From the NCBI GenBank assembly GCA_943372215.1, contig CALRXU020000008.1, positions 1-64,000 on the forward strand: DNA of 64,000 bases, given 5' to 3'. The notes below the pieces were generated by a model. It searched no databases, had not been told where the DNA came from, and was given only the letters and a program-made list of their open reading frames with translations. The position numbers and the translations under genes are program-made. The DNA comes from UBA6183 sp943372215. Lineage in GTDB: Bacteria > Bacteroidota > Bacteroidia > UKL13-3. Position 1 is the stretch's first letter. Each line of letters begins with the position of its first letter. Shown here one piece after another: positions 1 to 7,598 of the stretch.

Positions 1-54
1 TTTGTTCTTTACCACTTTCAAAAGTGATGAATGGTAAACTACCGTACACTAACG
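1..54. repeat. 3' flank repeat of the RHS cassettes, copy 1
   Basis: The sequence reads TTTACCACTTTCAAAAGTGATG followed by AATGGTA and a CTACCGTACACTA-like tail. It recurs almost unchanged at 4225-4275, and its GTACACTACCGT tail recurs at 40354-40366. Each copy lies just downstream of an immunity gene on the minus strand. It contains the short palindrome CACTTT-CA-AAAGTG. I infer shared 3' homology that brackets toxin/immunity cassettes. Confidence 0.6.
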
Positions 55-429
55 CTACAACGGAATCTTATGAGAAATAACTATGTATTTAACCTCACTA
101 GAGCCATCTTTCTTATAATAGAAAACACCAGTTAATCTATTTCCATTAAAGTGTAGCCATTTCCCTCTTTTTTGCCCCTTTCTATACTTGCCAGTTTCTG
201 TTAAGAAGCCTTGTGAATTAAACTCCTTGAACATCCCATGTTTTAACCCTTTTTTATAATTGCAAATGGTAATTCCACCAAGTTCATTTTTATATATCCA
301 AACACCTTCCGATAAACTATCTATTGAGCAGTTTATCTGCATACCTTTATTCTTATTCAAATAATATGACTTCTTAGCACAACATACTAAACAAAAGATA
401 AATGATAACATTAAAATCACTCTTTTCAT
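55..429 (-). CDS. Putative immunity lipoprotein with MORN-like (YwqK-type) repeats
   Basis: A 124-aa protein whose N-terminus is a lipoprotein signal: a hydrophobic stretch ending in the lipobox-like LVCC with cysteine near residue 17. The rest is rich in glycine and aromatics, with short repeats such as GLKHGMFKEF, TGKYRKGQKRGKW and TGVFYYKKDG. These resemble the MORN-like repeats of the YwqK family, which often partners toxins. It starts 6 bp after the stop of the orphan RHS tip at 436-1821, the position expected of an immunity gene. A lipoprotein immunity would act in the periplasm or at the outer membrane, matching a toxin that acts outside the cytoplasm. The repeat family is recognised by eye; the immunity role is inferred from position. 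Confidence 0.7.
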   Translation of the reverse strand: MKRVILMLSFIFCLVCCAKKSYYLNKNKGMQINCSIDSLSEGVWIYKNELGGITICNYKKGLKHGMFKEFNSQGFLTETGKYRKGQKRGKWLHFNGNRLTGVFYYKKDGSSEVKYIVISHKIPL

Positions 430-435
430 AATAGA

Positions 436-1821
436 CTATTTTTTGGTTGTAGGACTCTTAGTCTCATAGGGCTCACAATTTTCAATTCCTGGCCAACAAT
501 CACCAACATCGTCTCTTGTATCAGATGGCGTTTCAAATTTCTCTTTCAATTCTTTTGTGCTTTGATTATTCTTTTTTCTAAACTGCATCCATGTTTCATA
601 TTCAGCCTTCATGGCTTTTGATTCTGACCTCCAAGTAAACCCCGCACCGCCTTTAATTTCTTTTTTTAAAATCCTATCTTGTTCTATCTGTTCTGGATCA
701 ACGGCATGCATTGTTTCATGAGTTCCAACAGCATTGATTATCTCGTCATCTGATTCAGCCATATCATACCTATCTCCAATTTTAGCAGTTGAAATAACAA
801 TTGATGCATTTCTGTATATTGTTTTGCCATCCTTATCCTTCTTTTTACCAAAACCTTCAGTGTCGCCATGCTTGTCCCCTAAGTTTTCATCTGTCAGTTC
901 AAGATAAATTTTAGTTTCTGATGTAATTAGTTTCTTAAATGAATCTGCCCCTTTATCTGTTTTAGACATCGCATTATAAATTTTTATTGCATCTGCACTA
1001 GCTCTTTTACTTATCACCACTTCACCTTTATCATTGATAGAAAAACCCTTTACCTTTCTTCCATCTGGGTCAATAAATACTATTGGATTATTAATAGTAA
1101 ATACATATGGACTTACAAATGAATATTCAATTGCAAGTTCATCAAGAGCCAACCACCTACCCAATCTACTATCATAAATCCTCGCACCAAAATCGTAGGC
1201 ATTTCCTTCTCCGTAGGTTTCGTCATCCTTTAACATTCCGTTAAAACCCCTCGAATATGAAGCCTCCACACTAGCCGCCTCTGCTCCTGCTGCGGCTAGT
1301 TCATAGCTTGCTGGTAAACCTATGCAATGGCTCAGTATGGCTTGGTACTCTGCTGCGGTGTAAGTGCGGTTGTAGTAAAGATTCAGGATATTGGCTACTG
1401 TGGTCATATCTGCGGTGTTTACTCCGCTATTGGCCAACATTACCATATTTTCATTAATACTGGTGCAACTGATGGTGTTTACTTGGCTTGGTACTTCGGT
1501 AATGTTCAGGTAATCCAAGTAAGCTTCTTCTGCTGGTGTGGTTTGCCCTGGTGCCCATCCTCTGGTAATGTAAAACCGCACACTGGCTTCCGTGGCTGTA
1601 AATATCATTTCACGGTCAACATTATTTACCATTGCAATAGACATGTTGGCACTGGTGTATAGTTCAGTACGGTTAATTGGTGCAAATATGCTGGTGTTGG
1701 TTAAACCAAAGGTAACTCCGCTTAAACGAGTATAATTATAACAATATTTAAACGATGTTCCTAACAATGGAATTGTCTTTAATAGTTTACAAATTTTATA
1801 CACTTTACAATCAAAACCCAA
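436..1821 (-). CDS. Orphan RHS tip with putative zinc-metallopeptidase toxin domain
   Basis: A 461-aa displaced C-terminal fragment of an RHS toxin. The first 30 residues come from the repeated segment at 1731-1905 and are unrelated to RHS. From residue about 31 (RLSGVTFGLTNTS) to about 250 it matches the end of the giant RHS protein at 40650-55217, including GFNGMLKDD, GEGNAYDFGARIYDSRLGRW and IDPDGR. The last 210 residues are unique. They contain GTHETMHAVD near residue 365, which fits the HExxH zinc motif, so a metallopeptidase toxin is likely. Unlike the other orphan tip it lacks the PFGAPLPG junction and about 100 residues after it. There is no signal peptide and no full RHS core, so it is probably silent until recombined onto the full-length gene. 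The lipoprotein at 55-429 follows directly. Confidence 0.75.
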   Translation of the reverse strand: MGFDCKVYKICKLLKTIPLLGTSFKYCYNYTRLSGVTFGLTNTSIFAPINRTELYTSANMSIAMVNNVDREMIFTATEASVRFYITRGWAPGQTTPAEEAYLDYLNITEVPSQVNTISCTSINENMVMLANSGVNTADMTTVANILNLYYNRTYTAAEYQAILSHCIGLPASYELAAAGAEAASVEASYSRGFNGMLKDDETYGEGNAYDFGARIYDSRLGRWLALDELAIEYSFVSPYVFTINNPIVFIDPDGRKVKGFSINDKGEVVISKRASADAIKIYNAMSKTDKGADSFKKLITSETKIYLELTDENLGDKHGDTEGFGKKKDKDGKTIYRNASIVISTAKIGDRYDMAESDDEIINAVGTHETMHAVDPEQIEQDRILKKEIKGGAGFTWRSESKAMKAEYETWMQFRKKNNQSTKELKEKFETPSDTRDDVGDCWPGIENCEPYETKSPTTKK

Positions 1822-1905
1822 TAAAAAATAGGCGTGTAGATTTTTACACCTTGTATAAATTTACTTCGTAAATTTACTGTATCGGGTTGGTATTTCAAAA
1901 TTAAA
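1731..1905. repeat. Direct repeat flanking the IS, copy A
   Basis: About 175 bp that recur at roughly 85% identity at 3813-3985 in the same orientation. Shared landmarks are GATGTTCCTAACAATGGAAT, ATAGTTTACAAATTTTATAC and ATTTACTTCGTAAATTTA, plus a GGCGTGTAG/AGCGTGTAG pair. The copy supplies the N-terminus of the orphan tip ending at 1821. The two copies bracket the transposase genes. Confidence 0.8.
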
Positions 1906-1947
1906 TGTGTGTTTTTTGCTTGTTTTAATTAATGGTATATTGCTGTT

Positions 1948-2298
1948 ATGGAAAAAGATATTGAACAAAGTGAACGATTTTATGCGGAGTTGCTTGACTA
2001 TTTAACGACATATGAGGTTCGGCTGAAAAGCAAGTATAGAAACACTACCGTAAATAAGCATATGATGCTACTGCGCATGTGGTGTGAGTATGTTTGTTTG
2101 TATCATTTAGCTGTTGATTTATCTGATGTTTCTCTGGGCATGGTACGTTCTAAGTTTTATTACTATTTTATTGGACATACTCATGAAAACATAACACTCA
2201 ATTCTTCAGCCAATATCATCAAATTTTTTCTGTTGTTTATTGATGATGAATTTGGAATTGCGAACAGAAAATTAATACTTCAACTAAACAACTATTAA
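1948..2298 (+). CDS. Small IS accessory protein, unknown function
   Basis: A 116-aa protein rich in aromatic residues and predicted helices. It ends 13 bp before the DDE transposase gene on the same strand, so the two probably form one IS operon. The N-terminal half (ERFYAELLDYLTTYEVRLKSK) loosely resembles the N-terminal helical domain of tyrosine recombinases or a helical DNA-binding module, but no catalytic motif is visible. I assign it to the IS by position only. Confidence 0.55.
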   Translation: MEKDIEQSERFYAELLDYLTTYEVRLKSKYRNTTVNKHMMLLRMWCEYVCLYHLAVDLSDVSLGMVRSKFYYYFIGHTHENITLNSSANIIKFFLLFIDDEFGIANRKLILQLNNY

Positions 2299-2311
2299 TC
2301 ATTTTAACCAA

Positions 2312-3583
2312 ATGAACCCTACTGTAAAAATATGCTATCAACGCTATTCTACTGCCTTTAAAGCAGGGGTAGCTATTGTTGGCATTGATGCGGCCTATCC
2401 AAACATTCCGCGCTCTACACGTAACTACTGGAAGCACCAAAACTTTACTCAATACTTGGGTTTTGATCTAGAAACTCAAACAGAACTCAACAAAAAGGTA
2501 TTGCGGGCGGTGGTGCAAAACAAACGGTACGCCAACATGTGCAGGGGTTTGCTTTGTTTGGTGAATATGTTGCAAGTATTGGTTAATAGTGTAAGTAATA
2601 AAAAGGCATTGTTCCGTAAAAACAAACTTCAATTGGTTGAGGGGTTTTATCGCCTTAAAAAATATTTCCCCTCGGCTACCATTGAAAAGCGTTTGCTGGT
2701 TACTGCTGCACAAATCAGCCGTTGGAAAAATGAAGGACGGTGTATGCTTTCTGCCCTTAAGTTGTGTTTTACCGTTCAAACAACTCAACTGACGTTTGAG
2801 GAGCAATTGAAATGGAAGGAATATCTAATGGCGGATAAACATAGGTATTTGCCTGTAAGCAGTATCTGGGCTAAAGCGCAGCGTGAAAATTATTTAATGA
2901 TTGCTCTTGAAACGGCTTATAAATACAAAAATGAGTTATTGGGTAAAGTTGAACGTCCAAAATGTGCCAAGCTGAAAATCAAAATACTAGCAACTCGTCC
3001 GTTTGAGATTTTGCACATGGACAGTACGCAATTGGTTTTAGCAAGTAAGGAAAAGGTGTATATCCATTTTATTATGGACAATTTCTCACGAGCCATATTA
3101 GGTGCTATTATCTCTTATTCCAGCAAGTCGGCTAGTGTAGTGCAAAATCTGCGAAATGTAATTCAACAGTACAATTTGCGTTATAAGCCTTTTACTTTGT
3201 TTTGTGACGGTGGCCCAGAAAATGAGGGTGATGTGAATGGGTTGCTCAAACAACCTGGGGTATGTATCACCAAAGTAATTGCCAATTACCTGAACGATAC
3301 CACAAACAATATGGCTGAGGCGTGGCATAAACGTTTTAAGCAAGTCATTTTAAAGATGTATGCTGTAAAAAATGTTGCGGAATTGGAACACATGTTGCCT
3401 GAAATGATTGATTTTGCCAACCGCATGTATTTGCCTGTATTAGACACGTTAAGTCCCTTGGAGGTATTGGCAGGGAAGCAATACCATGAATTACAGGTAG
3501 CCGAACGGATGGGTTTGGCTCAACAACAACGCATCCAAACCAATCGGGCTATTAATTGCAGGGTGCAGTGTGCCGATGTTTAG
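2312..3583 (+). CDS. DDE transposase, integrase-core (rve) type
   Basis: A 423-aa transposase. The catalytic triad can be read in order: D in ILHMDSTQ (about residue 236), D in LFCDGGPEN (about residue 299) and E in NNMAEAWHKRFK (about residue 336). There are 36 residues between the last two, close to the DD(35)E of the IS3/rve superfamily. The N-terminal 200 residues contain helix-turn-helix-like segments (YPNIPRSTRNYWK; TAAQISRWKNEG) that probably bind the ends. All catalytic residues are present and the frame is intact, so it may be active. I cannot name the IS family with certainty. Confidence 0.82.
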   Translation: MNPTVKICYQRYSTAFKAGVAIVGIDAAYPNIPRSTRNYWKHQNFTQYLGFDLETQTELNKKVLRAVVQNKRYANMCRGLLCLVNMLQVLVNSVSNKKALFRKNKLQLVEGFYRLKKYFPSATIEKRLLVTAAQISRWKNEGRCMLSALKLCFTVQTTQLTFEEQLKWKEYLMADKHRYLPVSSIWAKAQRENYLMIALETAYKYKNELLGKVERPKCAKLKIKILATRPFEILHMDSTQLVLASKEKVYIHFIMDNFSRAILGAIISYSSKSASVVQNLRNVIQQYNLRYKPFTLFCDGGPENEGDVNGLLKQPGVCITKVIANYLNDTTNNMAEAWHKRFKQVILKMYAVKNVAELEHMLPEMIDFANRMYLPVLDTLSPLEVLAGKQYHELQVAERMGLAQQQRIQTNRAINCRVQCADV

Positions 3584-3725
3584 CGAAAATGGTGGCAGAA
3601 TTACTCTTAAAGGTAAATGTTAGGCTGTATTTATATATGAGTAAAATTAAACATTCATTTTTCTGTCGTAACAAAAACTTGTATAAAAAATTTATTCAAT
3701 AATCTCTAAAATCGAGTACTATTCC

Positions 3726-3911
3726 TTACAAAAAATCAATGTACGAAAATTCGTACATTGATTTACACAATTTTACGTGAAATGTACCCGGCAGGGGCGC
3801 GCCAAAGGTTGAGTAGTTATAGCAGTATTTAAAAGATGTTCCTAACAATGGAATTGACTTTAATAGTTTACAAATTTTATACACATTGCAAGTAAACCCC
3901 AATAAAAACAA
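3726..3911 (-). pseudogene. Remnant of an RHS tip cassette at the PFGAPLPG junction
   Basis: A 61-codon minus-strand ORF. Its first 29 residues (GFTCNVYKICKLLKSIPLLG...) match the start of the orphan tip at 436-1821. The next residues, FGAPLPG, are the RHS junction motif encoded by the same GC-rich site found in the giant gene and the other orphan tip (site here 3787-3807). After FGAPLPG the reading frame runs into unrelated sequence and the perfect hairpin at 3733-3764. It is a scar of cassette recombination or of the neighbouring IS event, not a functional gene. Confidence 0.65.
3733..3764. terminator. Perfect 15-bp hairpin beside the IS
   Basis: AAATCAATGTACGAA, a 2-nt AA loop, then TTCGTACATTGATTT: a perfect 15-bp stem with a very short loop. 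It lies 150 bp past the transposase stop and inside the RHS remnant. It could be a bidirectional terminator, an IS end structure or a site for a DNA-binding protein. Confidence 0.5.
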
Positions 3912-3985
3912 AGCGTGTAGGTTTTTACAACTTGTATAAATTTACTTCGTAAATTTAGTTTTTGTAACTGATATTCCAAAATTAA
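3813..3985. repeat. Direct repeat flanking the IS, copy B
   Basis: Second copy of the repeat at 1731-1905. Here it is joined to the PFGAPLPG remnant rather than to the middle of the shared RHS segment, so the two copies have different RHS junctions. Confidence 0.8.
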
Positions 3986-4281
3986 AATTGCCCATATTTC
4001 TTGCAGTTTTTACATTGGTACAATTGGCGTCTTTTATAACAACCTTTTTTAATGCAATTCCCTTCACCCTATTGGCACTTCATGGTTTTTAGGTGATAAA
4101 TGGTACACGTAGGTTTTTAAAACCCTTATTTTATAGGCTCTAAGCTATCGCAAATAAAAAAGAGAGGCTAAATAACCTCTCTTTTTTATTTTAAACAGCC
4201 TTAAACCGCATTGATTTTCAGACCATTATTTTTTACCACTTTCAAAAGTGATGAATGGTACACTACCGATGGTACACTACC
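3986..4281. other. Non-coding stretch between IS repeat and cassette 1
   Basis: There is no convincing gene. It holds a bidirectional terminator hairpin at about 4158-4190 (AAAGAGAGG, 7-nt loop, CCTCTCTTT, with A and T tracts) and the second copy of the 3' flank repeat at 4225-4275, where GGTACACTACC occurs twice in tandem. Confidence 0.6.
4158..4190. terminator. Bidirectional intrinsic terminator
   Basis: Stem AAAGAGAGG / CCTCTCTTT with loop CTAAATAA, flanked by A-rich and T-rich tracts. It lies downstream of the immunity gene 4282-4917 on the minus strand. Confidence 0.75.
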
Positions 4282-4917
4282 CTACCATATGATCATCCAA
4301 TATACAATTACAGCATGCACTCTACTAATTGCATACCCAATGGAAAAACCATTCTCCCATCCTTTAGGCATTGATTTTAAAGGTTCCATATTATATTGAG
4401 AGTGATTTCCTGCTTTCGATTCTAAAATATAAATATTAAATGTACTATCCATCGAAATACCGTGTTGTGAATTAGGACTTTTTAGGTTTATAAAATTAGG
4501 AATTGGGAGTTTCCTATTTAAACAATCTAAATTACTTTCAATAGTATCAGAAGGCTCATCATCGAAAGGGTCTAATGTCTCATTGGGATAAATAATAAAC
4601 AAACACGAGTCATTCCAATTGTAACTTATGAGTTGTTTCGTTTTAACCATTTGGGTTAACGAATCTAATGTTATTATGTTTACACCAAATTCATACAAAA
4701 AAAATCTTATTTTATTGATTTTTGGAGACTTACTTTTAATTGTTAAAGCACGTATTGTTTCTACCGAATTAGGAAAGTGCTTTGTAAAAATTGTATCAAA
4801 TTGTGCTTTGTCTTTCTGGTAATCATAATTAAATTTAACTGAAGTCGATTGACCGTTGCATCCAATAAGATTTAAAGATAAAGTAAATAGAAAGATGTAT
4901 TTTATTGTTTCGTTCAT
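4282..4917 (-). CDS. Putative immunity lipoprotein for orphan RHS tip 1
   Basis: A 211-aa protein beginning with a classic lipoprotein signal: hydrophobic segment, then LIGC with cysteine near residue 20. The mature part is acidic, with no family I recognise. It overlaps the stop of the orphan tip (4914-6575) by the ATGA arrangement, implying translational coupling. The immunity role is inferred from that position and the lipoprotein signal. The pattern matches the other orphan cassette, whose partner is also a lipoprotein. Confidence 0.65.
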   Translation of the reverse strand: MNETIKYIFLFTLSLNLIGCNGQSTSVKFNYDYQKDKAQFDTIFTKHFPNSVETIRALTIKSKSPKINKIRFFLYEFGVNIITLDSLTQMVKTKQLISYNWNDSCLFIIYPNETLDPFDDEPSDTIESNLDCLNRKLPIPNFINLKSPNSQHGISMDSTFNIYILESKAGNHSQYNMEPLKSMPKGWENGFSIGYAISRVHAVIVYWMIIW

Positions 4918-6575
4918 TTTCCTGCTGCTTTTTGTGGTGCTGGTTGCGATGGAGCCCTTCCGCCTCTACTAGACTTTTTATCAAAATAAGACTCTACCGC
5001 CATTGTAACTGCCTGCTTCAACAAATTCCATATAGAATCAGAACTTGGCCTATTCTGTGGAAATATAGCAGTTTCTCCAATCTTTTGTCCAGGAGTTTTA
5101 TTAACTGTATATGTAATTGTCGTAAGGTTTACATTTTCATCTTGATATTTCTCTTCGTCTTCGTTTTCCCTTACATTAAGCCTTTCGGGTTTGACATATG
5201 TTATTTTTGCATCTCCCTTTTGGTGGATTGTCGGTAAGGAGGCAACATCATCACCTACCGTGACTATACTTGACTTTTCAACTATATTAACTCTCTCCGC
5301 TTTAGCGTATCCTTTCTCTTTCATAAAATCTTCAGATGCTTCTATTATTGCAGCCTCCATCTTCAATACATCAACTCCATTACCCATCTTTACTTTTTTT
5401 CCAAACATGTCATTCGGCCCTAATCTTTCATAATCATTTGGATTACCCCCTGTTCCCATTTTAGAAATTTGTTCAGCAGAAACTTTAGACGCTTTTGCAA
5501 TATAAATAACTGTACCTGTTTTATTATTAACAAACCAGTCCTTACCATCAACATCTAAAAATAAAATTGGGTTATTATTTGCATAGCAATATGTACTTAG
5601 CCCAGGATATTTTTTTTGAAGAGGTTCAACCGCCAACCATCTACCCAACCTACTATCATAAATCCTTGCTCCAAAATCATACGCATTTCCCTCTCCGTAG
5701 GTATCATCATCCTTTTCCATACCATTAAAACCCCTTGTGTACGAAGCTTTCACACTGGCCGCCTCTGCTCCTGCTGCTGCCAAAACATAGCTTGCAGGTA
5801 AACCTGTGCAATGGCTCAATATTGCTTGGTATTCTGCATAGGTGTAGTTGCGGTTGTAGTAAGCATTCAGGGCATTGGCCACTGCGGTAAAATTAGTCAT
5901 CACTACTCCGCTATTGGCCAACATCACCATGTTTTCGTTTATGCTGGTGCAACTGATGGTGTTTACCTGGCTTGGTACTTCGGTAATGTTCAGGTAATCC
6001 AAAGAAACCTCTTCTACTGTTGGGGTGGTTGCATTTGGTGCCCATCCTCTTGTTATGTAAAACCTTGTACTAGCTTCTGTTGCTGTAAATATCACTTCTC
6101 TATCTACCCCATTTATTGCGCTGCTTTGCAGGTTGGCACTGGTGTATAGTTCAGTACGGTTAATTGGTGCAAATACGCTGGTGTTGGTTAAACCAAAGGT
6201 AACTCCACTTAAACGGTATTTCACTTTATACACCCTGCCCGGTACGGTGGTAAAGGTGTAATAGGCTTGTGCATAGCGTTTGTTGGTTTGCATGCGCAAC
6301 TTGCCTCCTGTGGCTGTTAAAGTAACTGCTGTTTCAGGGCTGGTGCAAGTGGTTGGGTTGGTACAGAAAATGGTTGTCCATCCTGTGGTGCTAACGCTGC
6401 CTTGAACAAGGTTAACAACCTTCGCATCAAACTTTCCTTGCTGGTAGGTTCTGCCCGGCAGGGGCGCGCCAAAGGGGGAGTAGTCATTACGAATATTTCT
6501 TGATACACGTTTTTTCGTATAACCATCCCCATAAAAATTGGGAGTTTTTCTATATGTCGTAGTTACCGTAAACAA
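4914..6575 (-). CDS. Orphan RHS tip with unidentified C-terminal toxin domain
   Basis: A 553-aa displaced RHS C-terminus. Residues 1-29 (MFTVTTTYRKTPNFYG...) are not RHS. From residue 30 (NDYSPFGAPLPGRTYQQGKF) to about 335 it is nearly identical to the end of the giant RHS protein, covering the galactose-binding-like domain, the GFNGMEKDD motif and DSRLGRW. The last 220 residues are unique and I recognise no toxin family; the tail is rich in serine, proline and alanine. Identity over about 900 bp of DNA would allow homologous exchange with the giant gene. It lacks signal peptide and core, so it is probably a silent cassette. The immunity candidate at 4282-4917 overlaps its stop. Confidence 0.78.
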   Translation of the reverse strand: MFTVTTTYRKTPNFYGDGYTKKRVSRNIRNDYSPFGAPLPGRTYQQGKFDAKVVNLVQGSVSTTGWTTIFCTNPTTCTSPETAVTLTATGGKLRMQTNKRYAQAYYTFTTVPGRVYKVKYRLSGVTFGLTNTSVFAPINRTELYTSANLQSSAINGVDREVIFTATEASTRFYITRGWAPNATTPTVEEVSLDYLNITEVPSQVNTISCTSINENMVMLANSGVVMTNFTAVANALNAYYNRNYTYAEYQAILSHCTGLPASYVLAAAGAEAASVKASYTRGFNGMEKDDDTYGEGNAYDFGARIYDSRLGRWLAVEPLQKKYPGLSTYCYANNNPILFLDVDGKDWFVNNKTGTVIYIAKASKVSAEQISKMGTGGNPNDYERLGPNDMFGKKVKMGNGVDVLKMEAAIIEASEDFMKEKGYAKAERVNIVEKSSIVTVGDDVASLPTIHQKGDAKITYVKPERLNVRENEDEEKYQDENVNLTTITYTVNKTPGQKIGETAIFPQNRPSSDSIWNLLKQAVTMAVESYFDKKSSRGGRAPSQPAPQKAAGK

Positions 6576-6696
6576 AAAAATTGCGTTAGTGTATCTGTAC
6601 TTTTTACTCTAGCAATTTATAGTTTATGCTTCATTTATAAAAGTACTTTTACGTTATTTCTTTGTCTTTTTATTCTCTTAACGGTTTTTAAGAACG

Positions 6697-6723
6697 AAAC
6701 AAAAAACGACTGCTTGATAGCAA
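6697..6723 (-). terminator. Terminator of the toxin-antitoxin operon
   Basis: On the minus strand GATTGCT-ATCA-AGCAGTC with one G-T pair, preceded by A's and followed by GTTTTTTG. It lies just after the toxin stop codon at 6733. Confidence 0.65.
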
Positions 6724-6732
6724 TCGTCTTTG

Positions 6733-7032
6733 TTATTTCTTTTTGGAATATCGTTTAGCAGGATGTTTTTTAACATTGATGAATTTTTGAAATACAACAG
6801 TGGTTTCTACAATCTCAAAAATTGCCAGATACGGAAATCGCTTCAATAGCACATGGCGGAATTGTTTTCTCTTTTTCTCATATCCTTCGGGACTGCTCAA
6901 TACCCGGTTTACTGCATCTTCCCATTCTTCGAACAGTTCTAATCCAAGACCTGTTCTCTGCTGATTGTAATACAAAACAGCTTCTTCTACCTCGCCATAA
7001 ACCTCTTCCTGAATAAAGAGTTTGTATTTCAT
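6733..7032 (-). CDS. ParE/RelE-superfamily toxin
   Basis: A 99-aa basic protein with the ParE/RelE layout: N-terminal helices (EEVYGEVEEAVLYYNQQRTGLGLELFEEWEDAV), then strands with RHVLLKRFPYLAIFEI, a typical RF-PY-I/F-E motif, and a C-terminal basic tail. RelE members cleave mRNA on the ribosome and ParE members block gyrase; I cannot tell which applies. It follows its antitoxin by a 4-bp ATGA overlap. It lies outside the 32-kb element, next to its left repeat. Confidence 0.85.
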   Translation of the reverse strand: MKYKLFIQEEVYGEVEEAVLYYNQQRTGLGLELFEEWEDAVNRVLSSPEGYEKKRKQFRHVLLKRFPYLAIFEIVETTVVFQKFINVKKHPAKRYSKKK

Positions 7033-7271
7033 ACCGAGAGCTTCTTTGTAATGCGCTTGCGCATTTCGCCCATTGTAATACCTTTGGCTTTACCTGCTTT
7101 GTAGTTGCGACTACGCGCTTCCACTACCTTCCAGTCTTCCTCACTTATGTGGTGGTCATCTTCCACATGTTCCGCCCTGTTTATAATAGTATACAACGCT
7201 TCAAGCAGGGATTTATCATTAATCCCAGCAATGGCTTTCGTTAATTCACTTTTAAGAATATTGGTTGTCAT
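7029..7271 (-). CDS. Antitoxin partner of the ParE/RelE toxin
   Basis: An 80-aa protein. The N-terminal half is helical and may dimerise and bind DNA. The C-terminal half (HISEEDWKVVEARSRNYKAGKAKGITMGEMRKRITKK) resembles the C-terminal toxin-binding tail of addiction-module antitoxins, with a DW/EE-rich segment followed by a basic helix. It overlaps the toxin start by 4 bp. Autoregulation is usual for such pairs. Confidence 0.8.
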   Translation of the reverse strand: MTTNILKSELTKAIAGINDKSLLEALYTIINRAEHVEDDHHISEEDWKVVEARSRNYKAGKAKGITMGEMRKRITKKLSV

Positions 7272-7457
7272 AACTCTTTCAAATATACACTTTTATTCTG
7301 AAATTGGAAACCAAAAAACACTCTTTTGAAACCATACAAACTTTCAATATAACATGGTAATCTCATGCAGGATAACCAAATTGTTTAGATTATAATTTCC
7401 CTTTTTTCTTAAGGGATTTGATTACCGTTTGAATTGGAACACGTTCGTCATCTTTGC
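7272..7457. other. Intergenic sequence left of the mobile element
   Basis: There is no gene. It probably holds the promoter of the toxin-antitoxin operon near 7272-7330. A small hairpin-like AAGGG/CCCTT element lies at about 7396-7422. The left direct repeat of the 32-kb element follows. Confidence 0.4.
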
Positions 7458-7553
7458 GTGGGGAATCTAATAAAGGAAATGATGCCAAAATTAGGTTATC
7501 TCAACTGAATTTGTTTTAACTTGAAAAGGCCATCTGAAGGGATGGCTTTTTTG
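7458..7553. repeat. Left 96-bp boundary repeat of the 32-kb element (attL candidate)
   Basis: It matches 39573-39668 over the last codons of the methyltransferase-like gene, its stop codon and its terminator, with scattered mismatches and three small indels. Common landmarks are AAAGGAAATGATG, TGAATTTGTTTTAACT and the GCCATCTGAA..GGATGGC hairpin. In this copy only the 3' tip of the gene is present and its frame is broken. I infer a boundary of the element. Confidence 0.7.
7525..7553 (+). terminator. Intrinsic terminator inside the left boundary repeat
   Basis: Stem GGCCATC / GGATGGC with a short loop followed by T6. It is the same hairpin that ends the methyltransferase-like gene at the right boundary. 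Confidence 0.75.
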
Positions 7554-7598
7554 TGTTAGGTATTTGGAGATTTGAGGGTAATTTCTAAATTTGGTGGT

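Larger units (their letters stand above)
1948..3583 (+). mobile_element. Insertion sequence with two ORFs and an rve-type DDE transposase
   Basis: Two adjacent plus-strand ORFs lie inside a minus-strand RHS cassette array. The coordinates cover the coding part only. I could not find convincing terminal inverted repeats or a target duplication in 1906-1947 or 3584-3732. The nearest structured ends are the direct repeats at 1731-1905 and 3813-3985 and the hairpin at 3733-3764. Confidence 0.7.

Noticed and set aside
1906..3732. Terminal inverted repeats for the IS
   Set aside because: I compared both flanks and found only weak AT-rich matches (TTTTAATTAATG against AAAATTAAACATT). They are not convincing.
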